64,000 nt of DNA from Basidiobolus meristosporus CBS 931.73. Its lineage: Eukaryota > Basidiobolomycota > Basidiobolomycetes > Basidiobolales > Basidiobolaceae. The notes under the pieces are model-generated. The model did no database searches and was not told the origin of the DNA. It saw nothing but the letters and a program-made list of their open reading frames with translations. The stretch is taken from NCBI GenBank assembly GCA_002104905.1, contig MCFE01000022.1, positions 171,240-235,239 on the forward strand, in the 5' to 3' direction. The translations under genes were made by a program, and so were the position numbers. The first letter of the stretch is position 1. Every line of letters begins with the position of its first letter. Shown here one piece after another: positions 8,519-21,158 of the stretch.

Positions 8519-11209
8519 TTAAGCGGTGGTGCGCTTCTCGGAGACCCCGTTTTGGAGAAGGGCGACGGCACCGATGGCACGGACAGCAGTACGGACCTTC
8601 TCGGTGTTGGTGGCAACACGAGCAGAGAGTTCCTTTTGAGCCTTGCGCTCGACCAACTTTCTGCGGCGAGATGGAGAAGGCCACAAGGTAGCGGTGAGCT
8701 CGAAGGACCAGACTCTGAACAAGAACACCTTGACGAAGTCGAGAACGATGAAGTAACCAAGGGAAATGGCAAGAACACCACAACCCCAGCCCCAACCAAT
8801 AGCATGGGTAAGTCCTGGAACACCAAAGACGGAGATCAACATGGCGAACACCTGGGTACCGAGAATGGCAACGGTGAATGTCCATGAGGGAATGTTCTCC
8901 CAGAAGAAGCCACTAAGACGAGTGGAGAAGATGACGAAGTGAGGGCAGGAAGAGATGTGGAGGTACATGATGGTTTCCAATTCCTTGGCTCCGACCTCAA
9001 ATACATCACGAGCAATGAAGAAGTGGGCGAATGAGGCAGCGGTAAGGAAGACGGCCAACACGAAGGACATGGTGATCAGTTGTCCGATTCTCCACTTATC
9101 TGGTCTCTGGGAGATTTGAGCATTGTCGACGGCAATAACGAGAGTGGCGCAATCGTTGAGGACAGCAATGAAAATCAATAGAATGGCCTCAAGCTTCCAT
9201 TGGTAGATAATGGTAACGAAGAAGAAGAAGAGCAAGAAATGAATGGTGGAGGTGATACGGTACAAGGCATAGGAACGCATGCGTTGGAAAATGGCACGAG
9301 AGGTGGTGATACCATCGACAATCGTGGAAAGACCTGGGGCAAGCAACACAATATCCGAGGCAGAGCGAGCAGCATCAGTACATCCATGCACGGCAATACC
9401 AACGTTGGCCTTCTTCAGAGCTGGGGCATCGTTCACACCATCACCAGTCATACCAACCAACAATCCCTGTTCCTGGAGCAACTCAACCACACGGTACTTG
9501 TGCTCAGGAATGACTTGAGCAAAACCGTCAGCCTTGACACAACGACGAACAATCTCTTCTTCAGAAACATCGGCTTCAACCAACTTGTGAGCATCCAAAA
9601 TAGCACGTTGCATACCAAGACGTTGAGCAACTTCCTTGGCAATGATCAACTGATCACCAGTAATCATCTTGACTGAAACTCCCATCTCGTGGCAGCGAGC
9701 AATGGTCTCGGCGGAATCAGGACGAGGAGGATCCAACAGGGAGATCATGCCAATCAACTCCCATTGTTCAAGGTCACCTGGAATGGTACGAGCAACTCCC
9801 AAAGCACGAAGACCACGGCGGGCAAGACTGTTAACTGCATGGACGGCATCATCATTACCACCAACCAACTTGATGATCACTTGTGGGGCTCCCTTGGCGA
9901 CCTTGAAGGTCTCTCCGGTCTCTTCGTTGAGGATGGTAGCTTGGGTGAGCTTGGTAACAGGGTTGAATGGAAGGAAGGAGTTGGTCTTGAATCCGGGGAT
10001 CTTGGTGTCGCGCTCACCGAGGCTCTTGAGGACCTCGAGTTGGGAACGGGCGGCAGTTCTAACAGCGTATTCAATTGGGTCGTTGGCACCTTGCTCAGCA
10101 GCCATGTAAGAGTACAACAAGATGTCATCACTGCTGTAGCCCTTGCACAACCAGGGCTCATCGAAAGTGAGTTCGTTGAGGGTGAGAGTACCGGTCTTGT
10201 CGGAGCAGAGAACAGACACGGAGGCCATTTCCTCGACAGCAGTCAGTCTCTTGACAATAACCTCCTTCTTGGCCAATTGCTTGGCACCGACAGCCATGGT
10301 AACGGACATCACAGTGGGGAGACCGACTGGGATAGCAGCAACAGTCAACACGAGCACATCCTTAATAATGTTGAGGACATCGTGGGCATGGGTCTTCACC
10401 ATCAGGACAATGAATAGGATAACAACCAATACGACAGTAATAAAAACCAAGAAGTTTCCGATCTTGTTGATGATCTTCTGGAAATGACCTTGCTCGTTGG
10501 TGTTCGACATGAGGGTGGCAGCACGGCCGATGAAGGTGTTCTCTCCGGTCTTGGTAACAACACCCATTTGCTGACCTTGCTTGACAATGGAGGACGAGTA
10601 GGCAGTGGCTCCCTTGCCCTTGCTGACGGGGAGTGACTCACCAGTCAAGGCAGACTGATCGATTTGGAGGTTTCCTTCGACTGGCTCACCATGAACACCA
10701 ATTCCAAGAAGACGGCAATCAGCAGGGACGATATCACCCAGACGTAAGACAATAATATCACCAGGAACCAGATCAGAAACGTCAATTTCAATCAAGTCAC
10801 CGTTACGCCAGACACGAGTCTTCAGGGCAAGAGTGTTCTTCAAGGCATCCAAGGCATTCTCGGCCTTGGATTCTTCAATGAAACCAATAGCAGCGTTGAC
10901 AAGCAAAAGAGCACCGATAATACCAAAGTTTACCCAATCCTGTACAACAGCTGAGAGAATCCAGGCAATTTCGATCAAGTAAGCAATGGCACCAGTGAAG
11001 TAGCCGAGGAACTTAAGGAACACATTCTTCTTGACTTCGGTCAACTGATTGGGACCGAACTTGGCTAAACGTTCGGTAACCTCAGCGGTAGTCAAACCTT
11101 TGGAAGGATCAGTATGTAAGAAAGCCTCCAGTTCAGGGGAAATCTCTTCAGCCATCTCCTGGTGAGCATGCTCTTCGAGCTGCACCTTTTTCTCCTCGTT
11201 GGCAGTCAT
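8519..11209 (-). CDS. PMA1: Plasma-membrane H+-ATPase (P3A-type), copy 1
   Basis: 896-residue proton pump, single exon; fungal Pma1 is about 920. ATP-driven H+ export energises the plasma membrane. Visible motifs: LTGES (actuator, about 188-192), the phosphorylation site CSDKTGT with Asp337, KGAPQ in the nucleotide domain, MTGDGVNDAP, and about ten membrane segments. The N-terminus is short and acidic (EEHAHQEMAEEISPELE). The basic C-terminus (SRRRKLVERKAQ) differs from the Ser/Thr regulatory tail of yeast Pma1, so control may differ. It is divergently arranged with a second, near-identical copy 4.7 kb away, and patches of almost identical DNA suggest gene conversion. The minus-strand TATATAA at 11356-11362 fits the chosen start. 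Confidence 0.96.
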   Translation of the reverse strand: MTANEEKKVQLEEHAHQEMAEEISPELEAFLHTDPSKGLTTAEVTERLAKFGPNQLTEVKKNVFLKFLGYFTGAIAYLIEIAWILSAVVQDWVNFGIIGALLLVNAAIGFIEESKAENALDALKNTLALKTRVWRNGDLIEIDVSDLVPGDIIVLRLGDIVPADCRLLGIGVHGEPVEGNLQIDQSALTGESLPVSKGKGATAYSSSIVKQGQQMGVVTKTGENTFIGRAATLMSNTNEQGHFQKIINKIGNFLVFITVVLVVILFIVLMVKTHAHDVLNIIKDVLVLTVAAIPVGLPTVMSVTMAVGAKQLAKKEVIVKRLTAVEEMASVSVLCSDKTGTLTLNELTFDEPWLCKGYSSDDILLYSYMAAEQGANDPIEYAVRTAARSQLEVLKSLGERDTKIPGFKTNSFLPFNPVTKLTQATILNEETGETFKVAKGAPQVIIKLVGGNDDAVHAVNSLARRGLRALGVARTIPGDLEQWELIGMISLLDPPRPDSAETIARCHEMGVSVKMITGDQLIIAKEVAQRLGMQRAILDAHKLVEADVSEEEIVRRCVKADGFAQVIPEHKYRVVELLQEQGLLVGMTGDGVNDAPALKKANVGIAVHGCTDAARSASDIVLLAPGLSTIVDGITTSRAIFQRMRSYALYRITSTIHFLLFFFFVTIIYQWKLEAILLIFIAVLNDCATLVIAVDNAQISQRPDKWRIGQLITMSFVLAVFLTAASFAHFFIARDVFEVGAKELETIMYLHISSCPHFVIFSTRLSGFFWENIPSWTFTVAILGTQVFAMLISVFGVPGLTHAIGWGWGCGVLAISLGYFIVLDFVKVFLFRVWSFELTATLWPSPSRRRKLVERKAQKELSARVATNTEKVRTAVRAIGAVALLQNGVSEKRTTA

Positions 11210-11355
11210 CTTAGGCCAAGATCGAAATTGGTCTTCAATAAATTAAGGCAAACACCGACTAAGTTTGGAAGTTGAGGAAGGAAAGGTGGAATACCTCACT
11301 TATTGAAGGGAAACAACAGATGATTGAATGTTCTTCCGCAAACTCGCCTCCAGGC

Positions 11356-11362
11356 TTATATA
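11356..11362 (-). promoter_or_regulatory. TATA box of H+-ATPase copy 1
   Basis: TATATAA on the minus strand about 150 bp upstream of the ATG at 11209. Confidence 0.5.
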
Positions 11363-14300
11363 GGTTTTCCAGCCGGGATCGCAGTGGGTGTGGTGCACAG
11401 TGAATGCTATGGAAAATATACTGATTACTTTACCTCGGCCAGTCTCCCATTCAGGCTCTATTTAGATCATTGTAATTGCCCAGTAGTCTAAATTCCAGAA
11501 TGGTATTTTCTCTTTTGTGCGCCCATGCCCTCTATGGCACAGCTTCGTTTGCACCAGTAACCAGCAATTTTGGAAATTTTGGGTGAGCGAAGTAATGTTG
11601 GCCTTCAATTAAATGCAACGGTGATAATTTCAGAATGGGAATATGAGATGTATTCGTGACCCACCCATTGACATGTTTAAACAGAGTAGGTTTGACTGAA
11701 GCGGGTTACACAATCTGTGAGTGGTAGACTTACCTGATTGAATGCTTTAGGCAGTTGAAAATTTTTATCTTGATCTTTAAGTATGTTCTGTACCATATCT
11801 GACCGGTAGTACACGCCTGTATCACGAGAACACCTACCCTACCCTACCTTACCTCGAAAGCGAAGTCTAAATTATAGAACTTTCTTTTCCAACTGAGAGC
11901 CAGAATTGTTCAGCCATCTTAGGCTGACATGGAGCCCACCTCACATGTCAAAAATTTCCAAATTGGCGAAATTATTCTCACTATTTCTCCATCGCATTAG
12001 AGGGTGATTGCTGTTTGAATCGGTCGAGTCCTTCACCCGCCATCTACACATCGTTTGCATCCCATAGGTGTTATACTCAGGCCTCTGTCACCATCAGAAC
12101 CTTGATTTCTTATGGGTGCTATTTAGTAATCGTTCACACGCTTTAATTCAATTAAGCTTGAATTACCCGCGATTCTGAGTTTGGGGTCATACTAAATTAA
12201 TCAGTGGTATTCTTGCGACATTGGCCTCTGCCAACTCTATTTGAAAATAAAGTTTTAGCTTCCATTTAGCTTTGCCAGGAGACTCGGTTTAACTTTAAGG
12301 AAGACACGTAAACCGCCTCCATTTTAGGCCCGTCCTAGCCTAGGAAGGAAATGGCTGATTAAAGTTTTAAGCACCTCGGGATGAATGATTCTGCGAAGGC
12401 TCGGCAGGCGAGTTCGACCATGGCTGTTCGTAATGAAACATGCCCCACGTTTGTCCCAAGTCATGTAAGATTACTGATACAACCGGCACCTTATTTTCTG
12501 AATGAGGTGTTCAAACGCACACCAACAAGTGCGGTGCGTTCCCTGTGAGACGGATGATTCAATGAATCTTGGGTTTTCCAGTTGCTGCTCCAGCGCCACA
12601 TCCATATGCACACTAATCCCCACGATATTGCACTCCCTCTCATTGCACAGTACTGAGGTTGAGCTTAGCTACGCTCCACATCCACGCCATTTCCAACATT
12701 TCGTACGCAATAAAGAAGACGATCTATAGGAATATAATGTCAACTCGGTGGATAGGAATAGAGTATAAACTCTGTGAATAGGAATACAGTGTACGGCTCG
12801 GTGGTGGTTCCAAACTGATCAATCCAGAAAAAGCAAGAATAATGGAAACTTGCGAATTTGCATATCAAAACAGAAATGTGCATAATCGATTTGTAATGAA
12901 TAGATAGAGATCTTACCGGGGTTGTGCTCCTCATTCTGCCAGTATATTTCAATGGATCACCTGATGCTTCCTTAGCTGGCCTTGTGGAGATTATCTCTAG
13001 CCTACTAGCTCAGTCCTCTCCCTTTTCGGTCAGAGCTATGATGCTGCTGTAACTGTCAGATACGTGACTACCCTACCTTCCTAATGTGGTCAGCATTTGC
13101 ATGATAAAGATTCGTCTTTTTCGCACCATTTCAATTGGCGCTGGTTCAGCTGGAGTATATCCTGTGCGACGGTGTTTGGGATTCCCGTTGACGTTTGGCT
13201 GCTTTAATTTAGATAACAATTATACTCGCTCCCTATTATATCGTCAGATTATCACAACCACTTCCCATTTAGGTATGATAGCCAATGAATATATTCCATT
13301 TGACACGTGTGCAAGTAACTGGAAAGTGGAGCCAAAGAAGTAGTGATTCATCGGATTATTTACTGGCAATCAGATGACCATATTCAGTTTTCACGCCACA
13401 CTGCCATTGATGCTCTCGTTCACTCTAGCAGCCAGGTGCGAATCAATCTGAGCGTCGCAATTGACCTTTGCTGGAGGGATGGCTCTACTCTGGCGTGTTC
13501 CAGGTGAATAGAATGCCACGTCTGATACTAACCACTTTGGTTTGATGTTTTAGCCGCTGTCCCACTGCGAGCTGTGCCACAGAAAACTTCTTCCCTTCCA
13601 TCATCTGTCGAGCACTAATCGACCTTATCGCAGGCAGGTCTTCTCCACATACATGTGGCATGTACAAGACTGTTACCTGTTTGGATTAACTGTCATTGAT
13701 TGCCGTTGATTTCGTCGAGTTTCGAGTAGTTTCTTTCACCCCAGTCATCACAGCATTTAGGGGAAAGGTCTACCATGTGGAGTCACCAGAGATCCCGATC
13801 AAACAGGCTCTAAGGGTAACCTTGCTCTTGTCATCATTACAGCCCAGGAAGAGTTATATTGGCATCTCCATATTGCGAACATATGAAGGAGATCTTTGCT
13901 CTTCCACATGGTTTATTTGTAGGCTGTCTCCTGCAATTGGACAGTTTTGTTAATCAGACCTCGACTAATATGAATCTGCGAAACGATCCCAGCCAATATC
14001 ACCAGATCTTGAATTAGGGAAATACTAGATAGGGAAATCTAAGAGTGTCGTTATTTATTAGCCGCATGGCCCAATTTGCCCACCACACCACTACGCCAGC
14101 GAACTCCGCTGCACCCGCCGGAACCCAGGTGGAATCCCAAAGACGCTCTTCAACAAGAGGGCCTCCCCCATTCTCATAGGCCTCTTTGGAGTGTCATGTT
14201 GGCTCAAGACTCATCGACATTGGCCGTTATCGCTTGCTACTTCCTGTTGGAGCTCACGATCCAATAAGCGATAGTGATCGGGACTCATAGTTACACCATG

Positions 14301-15780
14301 TTGTGGGAAAGGGGATGGTTAACCGGCAGGAGATATACCCGGTAGGTTCTGAGCCATTTCATTTTACCCGAGTCCTACCCCATGGTTTTTGATGGCTCTT
14401 TCGTAAACAATTGGAAGCTACGAAAAGGCCCGTAGGTCACTGAGGTCTTAACTTGGTGATTGCAGGACAAGGGGCACTTCGTGAGTAAACTTGGGCCTCG
14501 GTTGCCGCTTAAACGAAATGGCAGCTGCAGATGATGAAAAATTCCCACATCCTCAATACATCATTTTGACACCTGTAGTCTCCTCGTGTCAAGGCAGAGT
14601 GATGAGAATGGGTCTATCGCGTCTCAGATCACCGGATTTCCACGCTGTATTACTGGATAGCTATCAGGGAACAAGGATCACTTGATATTGTAACTGGAGG
14701 GAGCTGATTCATTTGCTATCAAATACGTTGCCCGGCTGTCCATAGGATAATAATTCCCCTATCTGAATATTTCCCATGCCTCTTTTACTATATAAGACTT
14801 AATCATTCGCGCCTCGAAGTAAAAGGAAAATATGGGCTCGGTTGAAAATATACACGGGCCTCTGAATATGCATTGATAATATATATGGCCCACTGGATAT
14901 CAGAGCAATCTTAGCACTAAACTAGTTGTGATGCCTGCGGCGAAAATGGCTGATAATGTGACATGCGGGTTATAGGAATGGTTCCGATACACGGCGTTGG
15001 CGTGATGGAGCCAAGCAATGCATCGGATTATCTGGCTTTTTATTGGAGGATGCAGGACGAATCATTGGGGTGGTTCGGAAGGCCAACTTCGTGTACCAGT
15101 ACTTCGGGTAGTCCACATTAGGGCTGTCTGCTACTTGGGTTGAGGATAAGATTTAGGCTTCGAGGTGAAGCTTACTCTATCCCTAATGCCATTAAACACC
15201 CTACAAGTGTTGCAGGTTGCCGGCCCTGACCCAGCTGCTGCTCCGTTAGAGAGGTAATCCTCAGATTAAACAATGGCAGATGATTCACAATTGCCTTTTC
15301 GGGGCAACCGATCTACACATATGGACCTATGTTTGGGAATAATTTAATTGCTATTAAACGGCAATAAACAAATTGGCAAACATTCAGAGATTGGTGGCGA
15401 GATGAACAATGATTGCTGCCTTTCATTACGCTAAACGATGAGGTGTATGTTTGAGACGAGATGGATGGTGGTTAGTAAGTGTGCTTAAGTGAAGCGGGCC
15501 TAATCAGGGAATGGATTCAGTCGAAATTAAAATCCTGCCAGCCAGTAGCTAGCTGTTAGTTTCATCTTACCCCAAATCAAGGCAAATCTGAATGTCAGCA
15601 TAGCAACTAAAACAAACTTGATTCGGGGCTCGGGAGAAGAGGACACTACACTCACCGAAATGTCTTCACCTGTCTTGGTGGATTGATTTGCTGAAACCTG
15701 GTTGATTGTTAGGTAGCTTGAAAGTTGATCCATTATGTATGAACAGTCATTTGCCTGGAAATGGGTTTGGCTCATGGTCA
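11363..15780. other. Large gene-free spacer between divergent H+-ATPase genes
   Basis: About 4.4 kb with no ORF over 85 codons and no recognised domain. It probably carries the regulatory DNA of both pump genes. I saw no tRNA, simple-repeat array or transposon ends in it. The length is unusual beside the 0.3-1 kb spacers elsewhere in the first 46 kb. Confidence 0.5.
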
Positions 15781-15782
15781 TT

Positions 15783-15795
15783 TGATATAAAAAAT
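15783..15795 (+). promoter_or_regulatory. TATA-like element of H+-ATPase copy 2
   Basis: TGATATAAAAAA about 90 bp upstream of the ATG at 15880. Weak but suitably placed. Confidence 0.35.
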
Positions 15796-15879
15796 CATCA
15801 GGGCCGCCTACGGAACCTCAGACCAGTGAACATTTATACTATCTGAGGTCGTAAGTAATCTCTGCGCTGTTCAAAGAAA

Positions 15880-18577
15880 ATGTCCAAGGAGGAAGGCAAG
15901 AAGATAGAGCTTGAAGAGCATGCTCACCAGGAGATGGCTGAAGAGATCTCCCCCGAGCTGGAGGATCTCTTGCACACCGATCCGTCCACAGGTCTGACTA
16001 CGGCCGAGGTTGAGCAGCGATTACAGCAGTTTGGCCGAAACGAGTTGATTGAGAAAAAAAGGAATCCTATACTCAAGTTTCTTGGTTACTTCACTGGTGC
16101 CATCGCGTACCTAATTGAGATTGCTTGGATTCTCTCCGCTGTTGTACAGGATTGGGTTGATTTTGGGATTATCGGTGCACTACTATTCATCAACGCCGCC
16201 ATTGGGTTCATTGAAGAGGCCAAAGCTGAGAATGCGTTGGATGCCTTGAGGAACACTCTTGCCTTGAAGACTCGTGTCTGGCGTAACGGTGACTTGATTG
16301 AAATCGAAGTAGCTGAATTGGTTCCTGGTGATATTATTGTCTTACGTCTGGGTGATATCGTCCCTGCTGATTGCCGTCTTCTTGGAATTGGTGTTCATGG
16401 TGAGCCAGTTGAAGGAAACCTCCAAATCGATCAGTCTGCCTTGACTGGTGAGTCACTCCCCGTCAGCAAGGGCAAGGGAGCCACTGCCTACTCGTCCTCC
16501 ATTGTCAAGCAAGGTCAGCAAATGGGTGTTGTTACCAAGACCGGAGAACACACCTTCATCGGCCGTGCTGCCACCCTCATGTCGAACACCAACGAGCAAG
16601 GTCATTTCCAGAAGATCATCAACAAGATCGGAAACTTCTTAGTTATTGTTACTGTTGTATTGGTTGTTATTATCTTCATAGTTCTTATGGTCAAGAGCCA
16701 CGGCCAGAACGTCCTGAAGGTCTTGGGTGACGTCCTTGTGTTGACTGTTGCTGCTATCCCAGTCGGTCTCCCCACTGTGATGTCCGTTACCATGGCTGTC
16801 GGTGCCAAGCAATTGGCCAAGAAGGAGGTTATTGTCAAGAGACTGACTGCTGTCGAGGAAATGGCCTCCGTGTCTGTTCTCTGCTCCGACAAGACCGGTA
16901 CTCTCACCCTCAACGAGCTCACTTTCGATGAGCCCTGGTTGTGCAAGGGCTACAGCAGTGATGACATCTTGTTGTACTCTTACATGGCTGCCGAGCAAGG
17001 TGCCAACGACCCAATTGAATACGCTGTTAGAACTGCCGCCCGTTCCCAACTCGAGGTCCTCAAGAGCCTCGGTGAGCGCGACACCAAGATCCCCGGATTC
17101 AAGACCAACTCCTTCCTTCCATTCAACCCTGTTACCAAGCTCACCCAAGCCACCATCCTCAACGAAGAGACCGGAGAGACCTTCAAGGTCGCCAAGGGAG
17201 CCCCACAAGTGATCATCAAGTTGGTTGGTGGTAATGATGATGCCGTCCATGCAGTTAACAGTCTTGCCCGTCCGTGGTCTTCGTGCTTTGGGAGTTGCTC
17301 GTACCATTCCAGGTGACCTTGAACAATGGGAGTTGATTGGCATGATCTCCCTGTTGGATCCTCCTCGTCCTGATTCCGCCGAGACCATTGCTCGCTGCCA
17401 CGAGATGGGAGTTTCAGTCAAGATGATTACTGGTGATCAGTTGATCATTGCCAAGGAAGTTGCTCAACGTCTTGGTATGCAACGTGCTATTTTGGATGCT
17501 CACAAGTTGGTCGAGGCTGATGCACCCGAAGAGGAGATTGTTCGCCGTTGTGTCAAGGCTGACGGTTTTGCTCAAGTCATTCCTGAGCACAAGTACCGTG
17601 TGGTTGAGTTGCTCCAGGAACAGGGATTGTTGGTTGGTATGACTGGTGATGGTGTGAACGATGCCCCAGCTCTGAAGAAGGCCAACGTTGGTATTGCCGT
17701 GCATGGATGTACTGATGCTGCTCGCTCTGCCTCGGATATTGTGTTGCTTGCCCCAGGTCTTTCCACGATTGTCGATGGTATCACCACCTCTCGTGCCATT
17801 TTCCAACGCATGCGTTCCTATGCCTTGTACCGTATCACCTCCACCATTCATTTTCTCATTTTCTTCTTTTTTGTCACCATAATTTTCCAGTGGCAGCTTA
17901 GAGCAATTCTATTGATTTTCATCGCAGTTCTCAATGATGCCGCCACTCTGGTCATCTCAGTCGACAATGCCCAAATCTCCCAGAAGCCAGACAAGTGGAG
18001 AATCGGACAACTGATCACCATGTCCTTCGTGTTGGCCGTCTTCCTTACCGCTGCCTCATTCGCCCACTTCTTCATTGCTCGTGATGTGTTCCACGTCACG
18101 AGTGACGAATTGGAAACCATCATGTACCTCCACATCTCTTCCTGCCCTCACTTCGTCATCTTCTCCACTCGTCTTAGTGGCTTCTTCTGGGAGAATCTAC
18201 CATCATGGACATTCACTGTTGCCATTCTCGGTACCCAAGTGTTCGCCATGTTGATCTCCATCTTTGGTGTCCCAGGACTTACTTCAGCTATCGGGTGGGG
18301 ATGGGGCTTTTCAATTATCGGAATATCGCTCGGGTATTTCATCGTTCTCGATTTTGTCAAAGTAATGCTGTTCAGAGTCTGGTCCTTCGAACTGACGGCC
18401 AAATTGTGGCCGACCCCTTCCCGTCGCAGAAAGCTTGCCCAACGCAAGATCCAAAAGGAGACCAAGGCCCGCATCGATGCAAACACAGAGAAAGTCCGTT
18501 CTGCTGTGCATGCCATTCATGCTATCCATCTCCTTCAGAGCAGATCAAGTGAAAAAGCCACAGTGCAAGTAGCCTAA
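15880..18577 (+). CDS. PMA2: Plasma-membrane H+-ATPase, copy 2 (one-base frameshift as assembled)
   Basis: Paralogue of the pump at 8519-11209 with the same motifs (LTGES, CSDKTGTLTLNEL, GDGVND). Against copy 1, one extra T at about 17271 turns LARRGLRALG into LARPWSSC. The frame stops at 17316, while the rest of the protein (RGLRALGVARTIPG onward) continues intact in the next frame to 18577. Removing one base gives 898 residues. No splice sites explain it, and the downstream frame is free of other damage, so a sequencing error or a very recent mutation is likely. The protein differs from copy 1 mainly at the N-terminus, the loop around 16690 (KSHGQNVLKVLGD) and the C-terminus (KIQKETKARIDANTEKVRS). 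Confidence 0.9.
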
Positions 18578-18904
18578 TGAATATACGTTGTACAGATAAT
18601 TTTCATTCACATCTAACACCTACTTCACCCCCATACCTTACTTCCCTTTGATTGCCATTAAACCCTCATCCGCGCATCAATTAATAAATGGTCGGATTCG
18701 TGTTGTATATCTTATCCAAGAAAGTGCATCCTCATAATCAGTCACAGTTTGTTGGCACAACTGAGTGGTATTATTCGAGTAATCTATTATAATGTGACTT
18801 GATAGCAACACCAAAATTTTCCATCAAACATTTGCTTACGTGACTTATTTATCATACGATTTACTAGCTCAGCAAACACCACGATTAAACCAACAAGAGC
18901 CAAT
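18578..18904. other. Intergenic
   Basis: 3' flank of H+-ATPase 2 and 5' flank of USE1. AT-rich, nothing further seen. Confidence 0.5.
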
Positions 18905-20391
18905 ATGCCAGGCAATACCGCACATTCATTAAACCCAAATTCCGAGGTCAATCTCCGGAGATTACTGAACAAATGCGAAGCACAGCTTGAACTAACGAAC
19001 ATGAAAGAGTTATCGGACGTCCGGAACAAAAGTAAACTTGCGGCGGTAAGTAGAGATCGAAGGGAGGGGGAGGTTTTTCCTGGGGTTCGGTGCATGCGTC
19101 TTTCCCATACCGCCAACGCCAGTTTTTCGGGTTCTCCCCTTGTTATGGGGGGGAGTGTGGGAAGGCCTTTTTATTGCGGATGGGAAATGGACTTGGTTTG
19201 GGAGGGGTCGTTATTTTGCGTTCAGAGCCTTCATCTTTCTCATGCTGAAACTCACGCATACCAATAGAATATAGCTTATTTAAATCGACTCTTAGAGGAA
19301 GTGCGGAAAGACAAGTAAGGGTTTACTCCAGGTTTCGCCAATTTTCAGCCGGTCATAACAAAACTTTCTCAACTGGTTACCCTCGACCAAACCGACCTTC
19401 TCAGTAAGACTACCGTTGCAACGATCAATGAATACTCCCGAAAGATCACCATCTTGAGCAACATTGTGGATGAAAATAAATTGGTAGGTCATGGTTGCTT
19501 CGGTGGTCCCACGTAAGGCTCAAGCCAACTCGCATTCCCCGCCTTCTAGATATCCCCAGTAGAGAAGGGACTGTCCCAGATTCGTTTGTCGAAGCAACCC
19601 CACGAATCTCAACACGCCAGGAACTTGGAGAACGGGGTCGAGAGAAAGATCGTTCGCATGGCGGAGCGGGAGATGAAAAACGATCTTTTAGAGGTAAGCA
19701 ATACGATATGGATTCTAGTTGACCGCCTAAGCTGACTTGGTGCAAGCTGCCCGATAGACACGAAGCCCACGAAGAAGAGAGCAGAACGTTGGGCGACAGA
19801 CGTTCAGGTGACATAGCTTTTCCATTCTCCTCTGGTCGTTGATGCTTGTTACTCACAATAGCCTTGAATATATTAGATCTGTTCGATTTGAATTCGGGCA
19901 TGAGACAGCGAAGGTGAGAAGGCAATGCTGTCGCATGTTTGTCAATACTGCTAATACTTCGGAACGCCGCCTTAGATCACCTACCCACGAGGAAGACCCC
20001 ACCGAGAGTGCGGAAACACTATTGGAGCATCATCGGGCCACCCAAGAGGAACTAACCAATGACTTGGTACGAATGGCGGAAATTCTGAAGAACAACTCCA
20101 TGTCTTTCGGAGATATCCTCAAGCGAGATGAGAAGGAAAGTACTTTCTGAATAGCCTTGCTCGCTTCAAACCCATAATTTGACGGAACCCGCTTGATAAC
20201 AGGTGCTGGACGAGGCGCACAACGCATTGACAGGAAATCTTGATCGACTGAAGAAAGAGAGCGGCCGTCTCACCCAATTTACGAAGCGTTCTTCGAAAAC
20301 CACCTGGATTACTTGGGGAGTGGTGGCCCTGGTGTGCCTGACGTTCATTTTCATGTTCTTGTTCATCCGTATTTTCCCCAAGCGTCGATAG
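18905..20391 (+). CDS. USE1: Use1-type SNARE of the ER
   Basis: ER-resident SNARE for Golgi-to-ER retrograde fusion. Eight exons: 18905-19045, 19268-19314, 19405-19483, 19550-19693, 19747-19807, 19862-19913, 19976-20135, 20203-20391; in frame this gives 290 residues. The N-terminus NLRRLLNKCE, the TINEYSRKI stretch and the C-terminal SNARE helix are all typical of Use1. The SNARE helix runs from LLEHHRATQEEL to LKKESGRLTQFTKRS and is followed by one membrane anchor and the luminal IRIFPKRR end. Oddity: the last junction keeps frame only if exon 7 ends at AAG (20135), so the intron begins GAAAGT. The nearby GT (20140) is off by one. Either a non-canonical donor or an extra A in the assembly. 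Confidence 0.9.
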
Positions 20392-21158
20392 AGCATGATC
20401 GACACTTCCATTACAGAATAAACACTTCCCGATCGATGTTGGGTTAGGATTTGGCTCGATTATCAGGATCGGTGAATTGGAAACTGAAACCAGGCATGTA
20501 TTGAGGTAGATGATAGCACAGATAGCGGTTGTGTCCAGCTGACCTTGGGTAGCGTGTCCAGCTGATCGTGGGTAGCACACAGGAGTTGAGCGCTGGTAGT
20601 GCTACATTTATGCACCGTGGGCACTCTTCACACCAATATCCCGATCAGTGGTAATTGGGCTGATGGTCAGGGGGATTTCCGGGTTTCCTGTTCAATGATG
20701 CAATGGCCCAGGTCCCTATTTGCCATAAAAGTCACTTTGATAATGTGAGAGAATGTGGGTGCTAAACACAGTCTCAGTAGGTGGAGGGATTGGTAAAGGG
20801 TGGATTCCAGCATTCTCTCACCATCTCACCCCCCCCCCTCTCATTTGGTTCTGCTTATGTATTGATTGAACTGGGATTGTATTCGAAATCTCGGCATTGA
20901 AGGATCTCGCAGTGATACAACATCAAGACCGAAATCACATCCCTCCCTCTGATTCACATGGTCATGACAGCGTTTATTGGCAGGAGGGGATGTTCGACAT
21001 ATTGGACTCTCCACCCAATCCCTTTTTTCACGCTTTATGACCGAGCTAAACTTTGAATTAGATGCTTCGCGCAAACCCAAGCTGTCGTGTGGGTATTTAA
21101 CACAAGCAATTCAAACAGGCACTCGACATTCCAATCCCACTCTACAATCGACGTAGCT
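20392..21158. other. Intergenic
   Basis: About 770 bp. Contains a short direct repeat near 20535-20575 (GTAGC-GTGTCCAGCTGA motif twice) and a C-run near 20830. No gene supported. Confidence 0.5.

Noticed and set aside
9200-10420. Long antisense ORFs within H+-ATPase copy 1, mirrored in copy 2 (16639-17421)
   Set aside because: They follow from the strong codon bias and sequence identity of the pump genes; no start context, domain or independent conservation supports them.
19315-19404. Apparent frame error in USE1 exon 2 to 3
   Set aside because: Resolved by using the acceptor at 19404, giving the conserved spacing before INEYSRK; no error is needed.
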